Shown: in pieces, positions 25,401-33,057 of the stretch
Position numbering within the stretch: the stretch's first letter is position 1
Layout of the letters: every line of letters begins with the position of its first letter
NCBI RefSeq assembly: GCF_029504735.1
Contig: NZ_JAQFIP010000008.1
Span: forward strand, 105,207 to 169,206
Direction: 5' to 3'
DNA from: Ereboglobus sp. PH5-10
Lineage (GTDB): Bacteria; Verrucomicrobiota; Verrucomicrobiia; Opitutales; Opitutaceae
Length of the DNA: 64,000 bases
Program-made: the position numbers and the translations under genes
Notes under the pieces: generated by a model
The model's input: only the letters and a program-made list of their open reading frames with translations
Database searches by the model: none
Told to the model about the DNA's origin: nothing

Positions 25401-28400
25401 GGCGACCACAAATTTTTCAAGATGGTAAATCTGCGAGGTCATGTCGAAGTCGGCGCGAGCTTGCGCGCTCGAAACAACGGTCACCTCCCTGGCCATGTCG
25501 TCGAGGCCCACATAGCTGGCGGAAATGCGCACGGTGCCGGCCGGCACATTGTCGAGACGGTAGGCGCCGGACGCATCAGTGACGGTCTGGATGTTTGTGC
25601 CCTCAACAGTCACGACGGCGTCGGAAAGATACTGGCCGGTGGCCTTGTTGAGGACGCGCCCGGTCACGACCCCGCCGCCCTCGCTCCGCGCGGCCTGGGC
25701 GGAGAGATCGGTGGATGCGGTGAAAACCGCGACACCAAGCATGAGGGCAAACAAAGCCGGTCCGCGACGGCGGAAGCGATACATGAAGGCGCCGATTGCG
25801 AGCGCCGCCAGATACCAGGCGCTGGGCGCTCCGCCGCCACCACCACCGCCGCCGGTGTCGCCGCCGGAATTGCCATTATCAATGCCCCCGACATCATCCG
25901 GATTATTCGGATTGGCGTCGGAGATGGTGAGCCAGGCGTTCGCGGTGCGGAAGCCGAGCGGATTGGTGACAACAACACGATAGCTGGCCACATCGGAAAG
26001 CTGGGCGTTGTTAATCGTGAGCGAGGGTCCGGTCGCGCCGGCAATGAGCAATTGATCCCTATACCATTGGTAGGTGGGAAGCGGCCCGCCGGAGGCAACA
26101 ACGGAGAAGGTGACGTCGGTGCCGGCGGCCACACGCTGATCGGCCGGCGGCGTGACGATGGCGGGGCCGATCTGCAAGGCCCGAATGGTATGGTTGCCCG
26201 AGTCGAACACATAGATTTCCCCGTCGGAATCAACGGCAAGGCCGCTCGGAGCGTTGAGGAGCGAATTGACAGCGTTGCCATCCATGCTGCCGGAAATCCC
26301 CGGTGAACCGGCAAACGTGATGACAACGCCCGCGCGCACGTCGACGGAACGTATGGTGTTGTTGCCGGTATCGGCCACATACAGGACGCCGGCCGAATCA
26401 ACGGCCAGGCCTTCCGGTGTATTGAAGCGGGCATCGGCCCCGACACCGTCCGCGCTGCCGTTGACGCCGGCGGAGCCAACGAGCGTGCCCACGACACCGG
26501 AGCCTAGCGCGATGTCCCGGATGGTGCTATTGCCGGTGTCGGCCACGAAAAGGCGGAGACCATCGGCGCTGAGCGCAACACCCATGGGCATGTCGAAGGC
26601 GGCGGCGGCTCCCGCGCCATCCGTGGCGCCGGATGCGCCGGTGCCGGCAACGGTGCTCATCGCCCCGGTCGAAATCTCGATTTTGCGGATCATGTTGTTG
26701 CCGGTGTCGGCCACGTAGAGATTGCCGGACGCATCGAGGACAAGCCCGTGCGGGGAGTTGAGCGCGGGCGCGCCGGTAAGGGCGAGCGTGGTGACATTGC
26801 CGGTGGCCGTATCGATTTTCTTGATCGTGTTCGACGCGGAATCGGCCACGTAGAGAGCCGTGCCCGCGGCATCAAGCACGATGGACGAGGGCTGGTTAAG
26901 CCCCGTGGCCAGAGTCGAGACGGTGCCATCCGCCGAGATTTTGCGAATGCTGTTGTTGTCGGTGTCGGCGATGTAAAGATTGCCGTCCTTGTCGCCGACG
27001 CCCGCGCCGGGCGAGTTGAACCGCGCCGAGGCCAGGTCGCCGTCGGTGGAGCCGGGCGTGCCCGCCTCGCCAGTGATGGTGGAGATCAGCGAGGCGCCAT
27101 TGATTGTGAAGCGCGCGGCCCTGGCGCCGGCTCCCGTGATATTGGTGGCAACAAACGCAACCGTATACTCCCCGGCCACGAGCGGCGTGCCCGTGATCAC
27201 TCCGTCCGCGCGGCTCACGTTAAGGCCTTGGGGAATGTTGGTGACGCCGTAGCCGGGCTTGTAGGCTGGATACATGTTCGACGCACTGAGCACATAGGTG
27301 AAAGGCACGCCGACCACGCCGAAAAACTCCGTGCCAGTGGTGACAACCGGCTCGGGCGGGTTGATCGTGAAGAACACCTGCGAGCCCCATGTGCCGGTTT
27401 CATTGTCGGCGAAAAGGGTGCCGGTGACCATGAGCGGCGCCGTCCCCGTCGTGGCGACATTCGGGCAGGTGCCGCTGACAAGGCCCGTGGTGTCGTCAAT
27501 CGAAAGGTAATATATCCGGCTTCCTGTAATCGTCAGGGAATCCGTGGTTTCGTAAAAGGCCGACATGCGATAGCCGGTGGGCTCGTTCTGCGCCTCGATT
27601 TGATAGGTGAACAACCTGTCCTGTATGGCGATCGCGGTGCTCTCCGAAATGATGACCGGGGGCGGCAGCGCGACGTTCAGCTGCAAGGTTTTTGTGTCCG
27701 TGCCGGCGAGGTTGGACGCGGTAATGACAACTTCATACATGCCCAGTATCTCGGGAATGCCCGTGATCAAGCCATTGGCGTCAATCTCAACACCATTGGG
27801 CAGGCCCGTGGCCGAGAAGGCGGTTGGAAAATTGGATGCCGTTATCTGGTAGCTCATGTTGCGGCTTCTGATCACCGCCACGCTCAGGGGGCTGCTGATA
27901 ACCGGGGCGTCCAATACGTAATCGGCTGGATAAATCCGCACAACCAGCTCCTCCGTGGTCGTGCCGCTGGAATTGGTGGCGTGAACCAGAACCACTTCGT
28001 AGGAACCGGGCAGCAGGTTGCCATTCTCGTCCCTGGCGCCATCGTAGTATCCCGCCGTGGTTGGCGTGCCGCTGATGATGCCGGTCGCTGAATCGAAAAC
28101 AAGACCCTCGGGAAGGTTTTCCACGGTCAAGATCGTGGGCGAGGAATCATCGCTTGTGGCGACGATAGCGTGGGAAAACGGCTGGCCGACGATGCCCGCG
28201 GCGCGGTTTCCGCTGGTGATCGTTGACAAGGGGATCGCCCCGCCGGTGATGGTGACTTGAATGCGATTGTTTCCGACATACTCAAGCCGGGCGTTAATGA
28301 GAGGATCGGCGGCATACGACCAGTTGAGCACGGGCTGGCTGGCAAAGTCGTTTTCGGAGAAAAGAATCGTGTAGGTGCCGTTTGCAATGCGATTGGTGCC

Positions 28401-31400
28401 GGTGACGACGGGTTTGATTTCGACCGAGCTGCCCTCGAATCTTACCAAGCCGCTGACCGACATTCCGGAAAGCTCGCCCGTCTCCGGGTCGGCATCGATG
28501 AGGAGCGCCGCCCCGCCTTGGAAGGTGACATTGGGTGTAACCACGCCCGAACCGCCAAACGCAGCCCCCTCATTGACAGTGACCAGATTGGCGGCGTCGC
28601 CATTGGTGATGCGGCCTGTCTTTGCGAGGAACAGCGAACCCGCGGAGACTGTCGTTCCGAAAAGGTAATTATGCGACCCCGAAAGCGTGAGCATGCCAGT
28701 GCCCTCCTTGATGAGCGCGGCCTTGTTATAGAGGGTGGCGGCGCCGACCGTCCAGTCGCCGATGGAGCCGGCGAAATGGGTGTCGATATTTTTGCGACCG
28801 ATGCGATAAGTGCTGTTGGGTTTGCCGGTGGGGCCGTTGCGTCCGGCGTTCAGCACGCCATCGGGGCTGCTTCCCGCAAGCGCGCCGATGTAGATGGTGT
28901 TGCCGCCGGAGTTTGTGGTGGGGCGCATCTGCGCCTCGTCCTCAATCACAATGGTCATATTGGCCATGTTGCCCGTAAAATCCCAACTGTTGGTGCTGGG
29001 CAGCTCCGAGACGCCGGAACCGCTGAGCAGCAGCGCGCCAGTGAAGTTGTTTCCGATAAACGCATAGCGCGCGCTTTGGTCGTGATTCCTGACCTCCAAG
29101 GTGCCGGAACCCTCCAGAATACTGTTAAGCGCAAAGGCGTAATGCATGTCCAGGAGGGCGTGCCCCTCGCGCACAACAATGCTGGAGGCGAGTCCGAGCC
29201 TGGCTTTGCTCGCGGGCGGATCATAGCGAAGCGAACCGCCCTCAAAGTAGATCGGCCCCGCATTGCCGGCGGGAGTGGCCGTGCTGCCGTGGGCGGCTTG
29301 CAGCGCAAAAACGGCAGTGTCCTGAACACGAGTGATACCGCCCCAAGTGCGGTCGTTGGTGACGTCGAAGGTGACGGTGCCGGTGCCCTTGATGAGCATT
29401 TCCTTCGTTCCGCTGACATTGAGGGCCGCGGAATTGGAAATCGCTATCGTAAGGGGACGCCCGGAAACATCGATGGTGATGGAGTTGGGTGCGAATGTGC
29501 TGCTGGCAAAAATGATGTTATCGGTGGTGGATGAATCGTCGATGAACACATCGGCTCCATCGGAGTAGGTTTTTGGCGAGCCACCCTGAACCCAGTTCTG
29601 GGTGGTTGTGTCCCATGTCGCCTCGATGAGACCGCTTGTGCCGGTCACCTGATCGGCCGTGCCCGTCCAGAGCAGCACGCCGGACGGCGCGGGACCGTAG
29701 GTGACGATCTTAAGGGTGACGGCGGGGCCGACTCCGGAGGCGTTTCTGGCGGAGAGATCAATGCTAAGGGTGCCGGCGGCGGAGGGCGTGCCGGTGAGCC
29801 GCCCGGTTGCCTGGTCAAAGGAAAAACCGGCGGGCAGGGGCGCGGCGTAGAATTCGGTGGGATTGCGGGTGGCAATAGTCTGGTAGTCAACGGACTCGCC
29901 GAGGGGCAAAACGATGGTCTGGTCGCTGACAACGCGCGGTTCGTAGATGTCGATGAGGATGTCGAGCGTCTTCGTGTCGCTGCCGACCGAGTTCTTGGCC
30001 GTGATGGTGGCCGTGGTTATAATAACCGCCGTGCCGGTGCCGGTGATTTCACCGGTGCCCGGGTTGAGCGCAAAGTCCTCGGGCAGGCCGCTCTGCTCAA
30101 ATGAGGTGGGATCGTTGTCAGCGGTGATGAAATAGCTGAAGGGCTCGTTGATCATGGCCTCCGCGTAAGTCGGGCTGGTGATGATTGGTATGGCCCATGC
30201 GGTGAGGCTGAGCGTGGCGTTGCCGACGCCGGCTGCGTTGGTGGCGCTGAGCACAATATCCGTCGCGCCCTTGTTGAGAATCGTGCCGCTGATAAGACCC
30301 GTGGCCGCGTCGAGCGAAAGACCGGCGGGCAGCGGAGTCGCATCGTAGCCGAGGATCGCGCCGTAGCCAAGGATCGGGTCCTTGGTCGCCGTGATTTGGT
30401 ATTCAAAGGACGCATCCACGGTGCCCGTCACCGAAAGCGTGCTGGTAATCACGGGGATGACCGTCGCGGGCGGAATGGGCGCCATGGTGATGACGAGCGT
30501 CTTGGTGTCGGTGCCTCCGCGGTTCGTGGCGGTGATGGTGACGGTTGTCGGACCCTCGACCTCGGTGATGCCGCTTATGACGCCGGTTGCCGTGTCGATC
30601 TCAAGGCCCTCGGGCAGGCCGGTGGCGCCAAAGCTGCGGGGATAATTATCCGCGGTGATTGTGTAGGTGAAGGGGAAGGCCGCCGTGCCGCTTGCCGTGA
30701 GCGGGCTGTTGATATCGGGCGTGATCGGCGGCGGCGCCACGACAGTCGCAACGATGGATTTATTGTCCGCCGACTTGGCAAACGTGGCGGTGACGGGCAT
30801 CATCACTGAAGAGTAATTCCATGTGTAGGACGGATTGCCCGAGATCACGCCCGTGGTCTTGAGCACGGTGAAAGTGCCCGATTCCATCGCGGCATTTTCG
30901 GGAATGACGGGCGTCACGACGAGTGTGCCACCAAGGTTCACATCGCCGGTGACTGAAAGCCCCTTGAGCGCTCCGGTGAGGACGTCCACATCCACGAGCA
31001 GCCCGGCGTCGGTGGAGAAGTTGAGACTGCGCGCGATCGTTCCCGAACCGCCGATGCCCGTCGAGGCGGGTATGGTCATGAGCGCCCCGCTTCCGACCAC
31101 CTGCCCTGTTATGTGAATGCTGCCCTCGGACAACGTCATCGCGCCGGTAAAGGAATTGGTGGTCGAACTGAGCGTGAGCATGCCGCCGCCGGTCTTGGTG
31201 AAACCGCCCGCGCCGGAGATCATGCCGTCGATGTTGATGTTGTGCGCGGCACCATATTCATCGGCCGCGTCGATAACAATCGAGTTTGAGGCGGGCAGGG
31301 TCATGGGGACGGCAACGTCCCAATTCCAGTCGGCATCGGCACCGAGGCGACCGCTGGTGAGCGTGATGTTTGCAAGAAAGGCGGGAGCGCCGGATTTGAC

Positions 31401-32552
31401 GATGCCTCCCGGGCCGACAAACATGGTGCCGCCAGTCAGGGAAAGCGATCCCGAGCCGAGAGTGACCGTGTCATTGAGGCCGCAGGTGATTTTCTCAACC
31501 GTGCTGATGCCGCCGGAGATTGTGACAAGTGCAATGTTGTTAACGCCAGCCCTCGCGCTGAGAACCATGCCATAGTCGGCGTTTGTGACAGTGAGGCGCC
31601 CGCCCGTCACACGCAACGCGCCGCCGCGGCCGCCCGAGGCTTGGTTGCCGACAATCATGGTGCCGGTGACAAGCACATCACCGCCCTCGACCGACATGTG
31701 CGCCCAGGAATTTCCGGAGGCGATGGTGAGGTTCCCGATTGTCGAAGTGCCGCCAGTAATAATCAACCCGGAGGCAAAATTGGTGGCGTTGTTCACATCA
31801 CGCTGCAATGCGACACTGTCAGCGAAAAACGCCCCGCCGGTGATGCGCATGATTGTTCCATCAGCACTGTTGGAGCGAAAAGCGGAAAACCGGGCGGTCC
31901 CCGAGTGGAGGGCAAAAAAACCGGAGCCCGCGTTGCCTCCGCCCATGGTGCTTACATTGCTGGCGTGAGAAATTAAAAGGTGGCCGCCATCAATAACCAA
32001 CCCGGTTTTGGCGGAAAGGTTGATGACATTGCCACCCGTTAAACTGCCGCCCGTGGCGATCAGAAGTGTTCCGGATGCGACGGAATAACCGCCGGAGATT
32101 TCCGCCGGGCCGGCCAGCGTGAGAACGCCCGTGCCCGCCTTGGTCAAGCCGGTCGCGCCGACAAGAGGCGCCCTCACCGTGGCGGGCGCGGATGCGGTTG
32201 TGATAGTGGGAGTGGACGAGTCGAGCGTGAGTGTGCCCGTGCCGCCAAGCAGCCATGCGCCTTCAGTGTCGGTGTTGGCATCGCCGAAGACTATCGACCC
32301 CACGGATTGGGCTCCGTCCAGATTGACCGCGACCGTGCCGGAGATGTCCAGCGTGTCGAATTTCGCGACCGCGCCCGAACCGCCCGCGGCGGCACCGCCC
32401 TCCCAGTTTGCCGTGTCGCTCCAGTTGCCCCCGGCGGTTTGCGTCCAAGTTCCGTCGGCGGCGTTCGCCGCAACAAATGCCAGCGGTGCCAATATCAAAC
32501 CCGCCATGCGGACAAGCTGGCGGAAACGAATGATTTGATGTGTTTTATTCAT
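22458..32552 (-). CDS. 3364-residue fusion: beta-strand/Ig/NHL surface protein joined to a TonB-dependent receptor
   Basis: Two complete exported proteins in one frame. Part 1 (1-2256): signal peptide ending FVAANA; autotransporter-associated beta-strand repeats (about 35-600 and 960-1440); putative Ig repeats of the He_PIG kind, e.g. ATGLPEGLEIDTATGVISG (about 610-960 and 1440-1820); NHL repeats such as GNLYVADTGNNMIRKI (about 1825-2130); an Ig domain with TYQWYRDQLLIAGAT (2130-2215); a Gly-rich stretch, a hydrophobic helix (APSAWYLAALAIGAFMY) and RFRRR. Part 2 starts at Met2257 (ATG at 25784): its own signal peptide (ALFALMLGVAVFTASTDLSAQA), a CarboxypepD-like domain (GRVLNKATGQYLSDAVVTVEG), a plug (NIGELMKNLPGITIDYDGED, MRIRGMD) and a beta-barrel ending GVRANF. 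As a separate protein part 2 would be 1108 residues, normal for such receptors. There is no stop codon or frameshift in between. Part 1 parallels the PL9 protein at 33058-37914. Confidence 0.85.
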   Translation of the reverse strand: MNKTHQIIRFRQLVRMAGLILAPLAFVAANAADGTWTQTAGGNWSDTANWEGGAAAGGSGAVAKFDTLDISGTVAVNLDGAQSVGSIVFGDANTDTEGAWLLGGTGTLTLDSSTPTITTASAPATVRAPLVGATGLTKAGTGVLTLAGPAEISGGYSVASGTLLIATGGSLTGGNVINLSAKTGLVIDGGHLLISHASNVSTMGGGNAGSGFFALHSGTARFSAFRSNSADGTIMRITGGAFFADSVALQRDVNNATNFASGLIITGGTSTIGNLTIASGNSWAHMSVEGGDVLVTGTMIVGNQASGGRGGALRVTGGRLTVTNADYGMVLSARAGVNNIALVTISGGISTVEKITCGLNDTVTLGSGSLSLTGGTMFVGPGGIVKSGAPAFLANITLTSGRLGADADWNWDVAVPMTLPASNSIVIDAADEYGAAHNINIDGMISGAGGFTKTGGGMLTLSSTTNSFTGAMTLSEGSIHITGQVVGSGALMTIPASTGIGGSGTIARSLNFSTDAGLLVDVDVLTGALKGLSVTGDVNLGGTLVVTPVIPENAAMESGTFTVLKTTGVISGNPSYTWNYSSVMMPVTATFAKSADNKSIVATVVAPPPITPDINSPLTASGTAAFPFTYTITADNYPRSFGATGLPEGLEIDTATGVISGITEVEGPTTVTITATNRGGTDTKTLVITMAPIPPATVIPVITSTLSVTGTVDASFEYQITATKDPILGYGAILGYDATPLPAGLSLDAATGLISGTILNKGATDIVLSATNAAGVGNATLSLTAWAIPIITSPTYAEAMINEPFSYFITADNDPTSFEQSGLPEDFALNPGTGEITGTGTAVIITTATITAKNSVGSDTKTLDILIDIYEPRVVSDQTIVLPLGESVDYQTIATRNPTEFYAAPLPAGFSFDQATGRLTGTPSAAGTLSIDLSARNASGVGPAVTLKIVTYGPAPSGVLLWTGTADQVTGTSGLIEATWDTTTQNWVQGGSPKTYSDGADVFIDDSSTTDNIIFASSTFAPNSITIDVSGRPLTIAISNSAALNVSGTKEMLIKGTGTVTFDVTNDRTWGGITRVQDTAVFALQAAHGSTATPAGNAGPIYFEGGSLRYDPPASKARLGLASSIVVREGHALLDMHYAFALNSILEGSGTLEVRNHDQSARYAFIGNNFTGALLLSGSGVSELPSTNSWDFTGNMANMTIVIEDEAQMRPTTNSGGNTIYIGALAGSSPDGVLNAGRNGPTGKPNSTYRIGRKNIDTHFAGSIGDWTVGAATLYNKAALIKEGTGMLTLSGSHNYLFGTTVSAGSLFLAKTGRITNGDAANLVTVNEGAAFGGSGVVTPNVTFQGGAALLIDADPETGELSGMSVSGLVRFEGSSVEIKPVVTGTNRIANGTYTILFSENDFASQPVLNWSYAADPLINARLEYVGNNRIQVTITGGAIPLSTITSGNRAAGIVGQPFSHAIVATSDDSSPTILTVENLPEGLVFDSATGIISGTPTTAGYYDGARDENGNLLPGSYEVVLVHATNSSGTTTEELVVRIYPADYVLDAPVISSPLSVAVIRSRNMSYQITASNFPTAFSATGLPNGVEIDANGLITGIPEILGMYEVVITASNLAGTDTKTLQLNVALPPPVIISESTAIAIQDRLFTYQIEAQNEPTGYRMSAFYETTDSLTITGSRIYYLSIDDTTGLVSGTCPNVATTGTAPLMVTGTLFADNETGTWGSQVFFTINPPEPVVTTGTEFFGVVGVPFTYVLSASNMYPAYKPGYGVTNIPQGLNVSRADGVITGTPLVAGEYTVAFVATNITGAGARAARFTINGASLISTITGEAGTPGSTDGDLASARFNSPGAGVGDKDGNLYIADTDNNSIRKISADGTVSTLATGLNQPSSIVLDAAGTALYVADSASNTIKKIDTATGNVTTLALTGAPALNSPHGLVLDASGNLYVADTGNNMIRKIEISTGAMSTVAGTGASGATDGAGAAAAFDMPMGVALSADGLRLFVADTGNSTIRDIALGSGVVGTLVGSAGVNGSADGVGADARFNTPEGLAVDSAGVLYVADTGNNTIRSVDVRAGVVITFAGSPGISGSMDGNAVNSLLNAPSGLAVDSDGEIYVFDSGNHTIRALQIGPAIVTPPADQRVAAGTDVTFSVVASGGPLPTYQWYRDQLLIAGATGPSLTINNAQLSDVASYRVVVTNPLGFRTANAWLTISDANPNNPDDVGGIDNGNSGGDTGGGGGGGGAPSAWYLAALAIGAFMYRFRRRGPALFALMLGVAVFTASTDLSAQAARSEGGGVVTGRVLNKATGQYLSDAVVTVEGTNIQTVTDASGAYRLDNVPAGTVRISASYVGLDDMAREVTVVSSAQARADFDMTSQIYHLEKFVVAGDREGSSRALQEQRVAVTQKAVFAADSFGNVVDNNIGELMKNLPGITIDYDGEDASTMRIRGMDPDFASITLDGNETASMSYDSDGNTSRAFNLKTAALQNIEKIEINAAPTADQPASTMGGQINIVTKSALRQKGRRMMFTANMSLNTAELNFDKTPGGGRTPDRKLQPGFNFSWSENFNQRFAIAFDVGFTRKYRYSNEYTLPNGYSYDSFSLANSNNVLTKDTTGYVRSLRWRERSGSTEDRVISLNLDYEPWGSNHSFYLKTSYNDSRGLGAYDRNMRVNAGSHANGSDLYNMISPNGVSVDISNSVNASDNRTYMFNAGAKHKFGRVSVDYNAYYSKAEADPSPDDNYSVSYGVRGLGMNIFDLAGNATGRLVQTNHDGQGVITSSDPRSYQNLDNYDRLTLDQNFNYGTDEKLGAKMDITIPLELRVPLTEYRVPVEVKFGGLYAEQSRHTNKYWRRRQMTGGSSESSWTTSQPALGQFADPYFKNNWGFGVPIPTWVSPYQVYDFYNANPDAFYSRETHDDRGHEQTYQEMISEKETKEATTAGYVQLTARVTPTFTVIAGLRYERLRSTGKTPEFLGMRSYTNVDGTAVTVSDYNIYSTTNANSQRNPNREFNTVAVRDPITNEFLHFDQVPNPYYGMHDVVDQTKALFSKKSFTHTGDGELFPNIQFRWTTPIRNLTVRGARTQNIGRPKLSQVLAESDYNQSSRRMTTGNPALKPQRSVKYDVSIDYMTSRDGEIRFSLFRQDIKDYIHQETSYFEVTDLPELANEIDVFYNDDLRYFPVLMRTGIWTSINYYNSGEGKNEGFEISYRQRLDIIHKSLRNFFFYGAFSYADPTIKAYRHTMRAPSTVTAQTVAEYNASEMVWVTLPMSGIQKRSGTIQLSYTGRKFNGRVAAYWVDDFAKAVNADIVEITNQASVVRLDLNLTYKINSRWNATFDWRNMTDEGDDRKIFDRTAGYFTSGMVINLGVRANF
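25740..25862 (-). other. hinge of the fusion: C-terminal sorting helix merged with receptor signal peptide
   Basis: This stretch encodes, in order, eight glycines, APSAWYLAALAIGAFMY (membrane helix), RFRRR, then GPALFALMLGVAVF (second helix) and TASTDLSAQA (signal peptidase I-like end). The PL9 protein stops right after the matching part (GAPGLLYLAALALLATFRRLRAA). Here the arginine cluster serves both as the positive tail of the first helix and as the n-region of the second. The ATG at 25782-25784 could also be an internal start. Confidence 0.8.
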
Positions 32553-33057
32553 AGGAAATTTACTTTGGTGAGGGTTTTTGCAACAGGCGTGCGAGGTTGG
32601 ACGGTCAGGAACTGGAAGCGTGCGCCGAAACGGCGACCGGACACAAAACGCGAGGAACTGGGCTAATTGCGCGGGGGCATGAGGGTTTAACGGAAGGGGG
32701 AAAAGGCAGACAAAGTTTAATGGACGGAATTAAGAGGGCTGAGGCTGAATTTCGTTTTTATCAAAATACCAACATACCCATTGCCCATTGCTCCCTAATT
32801 TTAGGGATGTCGGGTTGACAGTAAGAACATCCCCGCGCCCAAAGGATCGAGTGGACAGGCCAAAACAAAAGGGCTTTTTCGAATGCGAAGACGCACATGC
32901 GCTCGGGGGTGAGTCACGAAGGGAACGGGGAAAAAAGATGTTTATATAATACCAGACGAGGTCAGCCTGTTTGCTTCCCCTTTTTTAGGCTTTTCTCCGC
33001 ATTTTATTTTTTTCGTGTGCCAACCAAACCGCAAATCCCGCCGCGTCACAAAACGGA
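32553..33057. other. 505-nt intergenic region without a gene
   Basis: This gap separates the PL9 gene (upstream, same strand) from the fusion gene. It holds the candidate promoter at 32763-32806, the element TGACAGTAAGAAC at 32816-32828 and otherwise no convincing reading frame, RNA gene or strong terminator. A weak hairpin (AGCCT/AGGCT) lies near 32970-32995. Confidence 0.6.
32763..32806 (-). promoter_or_regulatory. candidate activated promoter of the fusion gene (site A)
   Basis: Coding-strand order: dyad CCCTAAAATTAGGG (32793-32806), 22 nt, then GGTATTTT, with hexamer TATTTT at 32763-32768. The hexamer lies about 210 nt upstream of the start codon, so a long leader is implied. It shares the dyad, the spacing and the sequence TTGGTATTTTG with site B at the PL9 gene. 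Confidence 0.65.

Noticed and set aside
22458..25784. Annotating the TonB receptor as an independent gene from Met2257
   Set aside because: No stop codon separates it from the upstream part and no ribosome binding site is visible before that ATG. It was kept as a module of the fusion, with internal initiation listed as an alternative.
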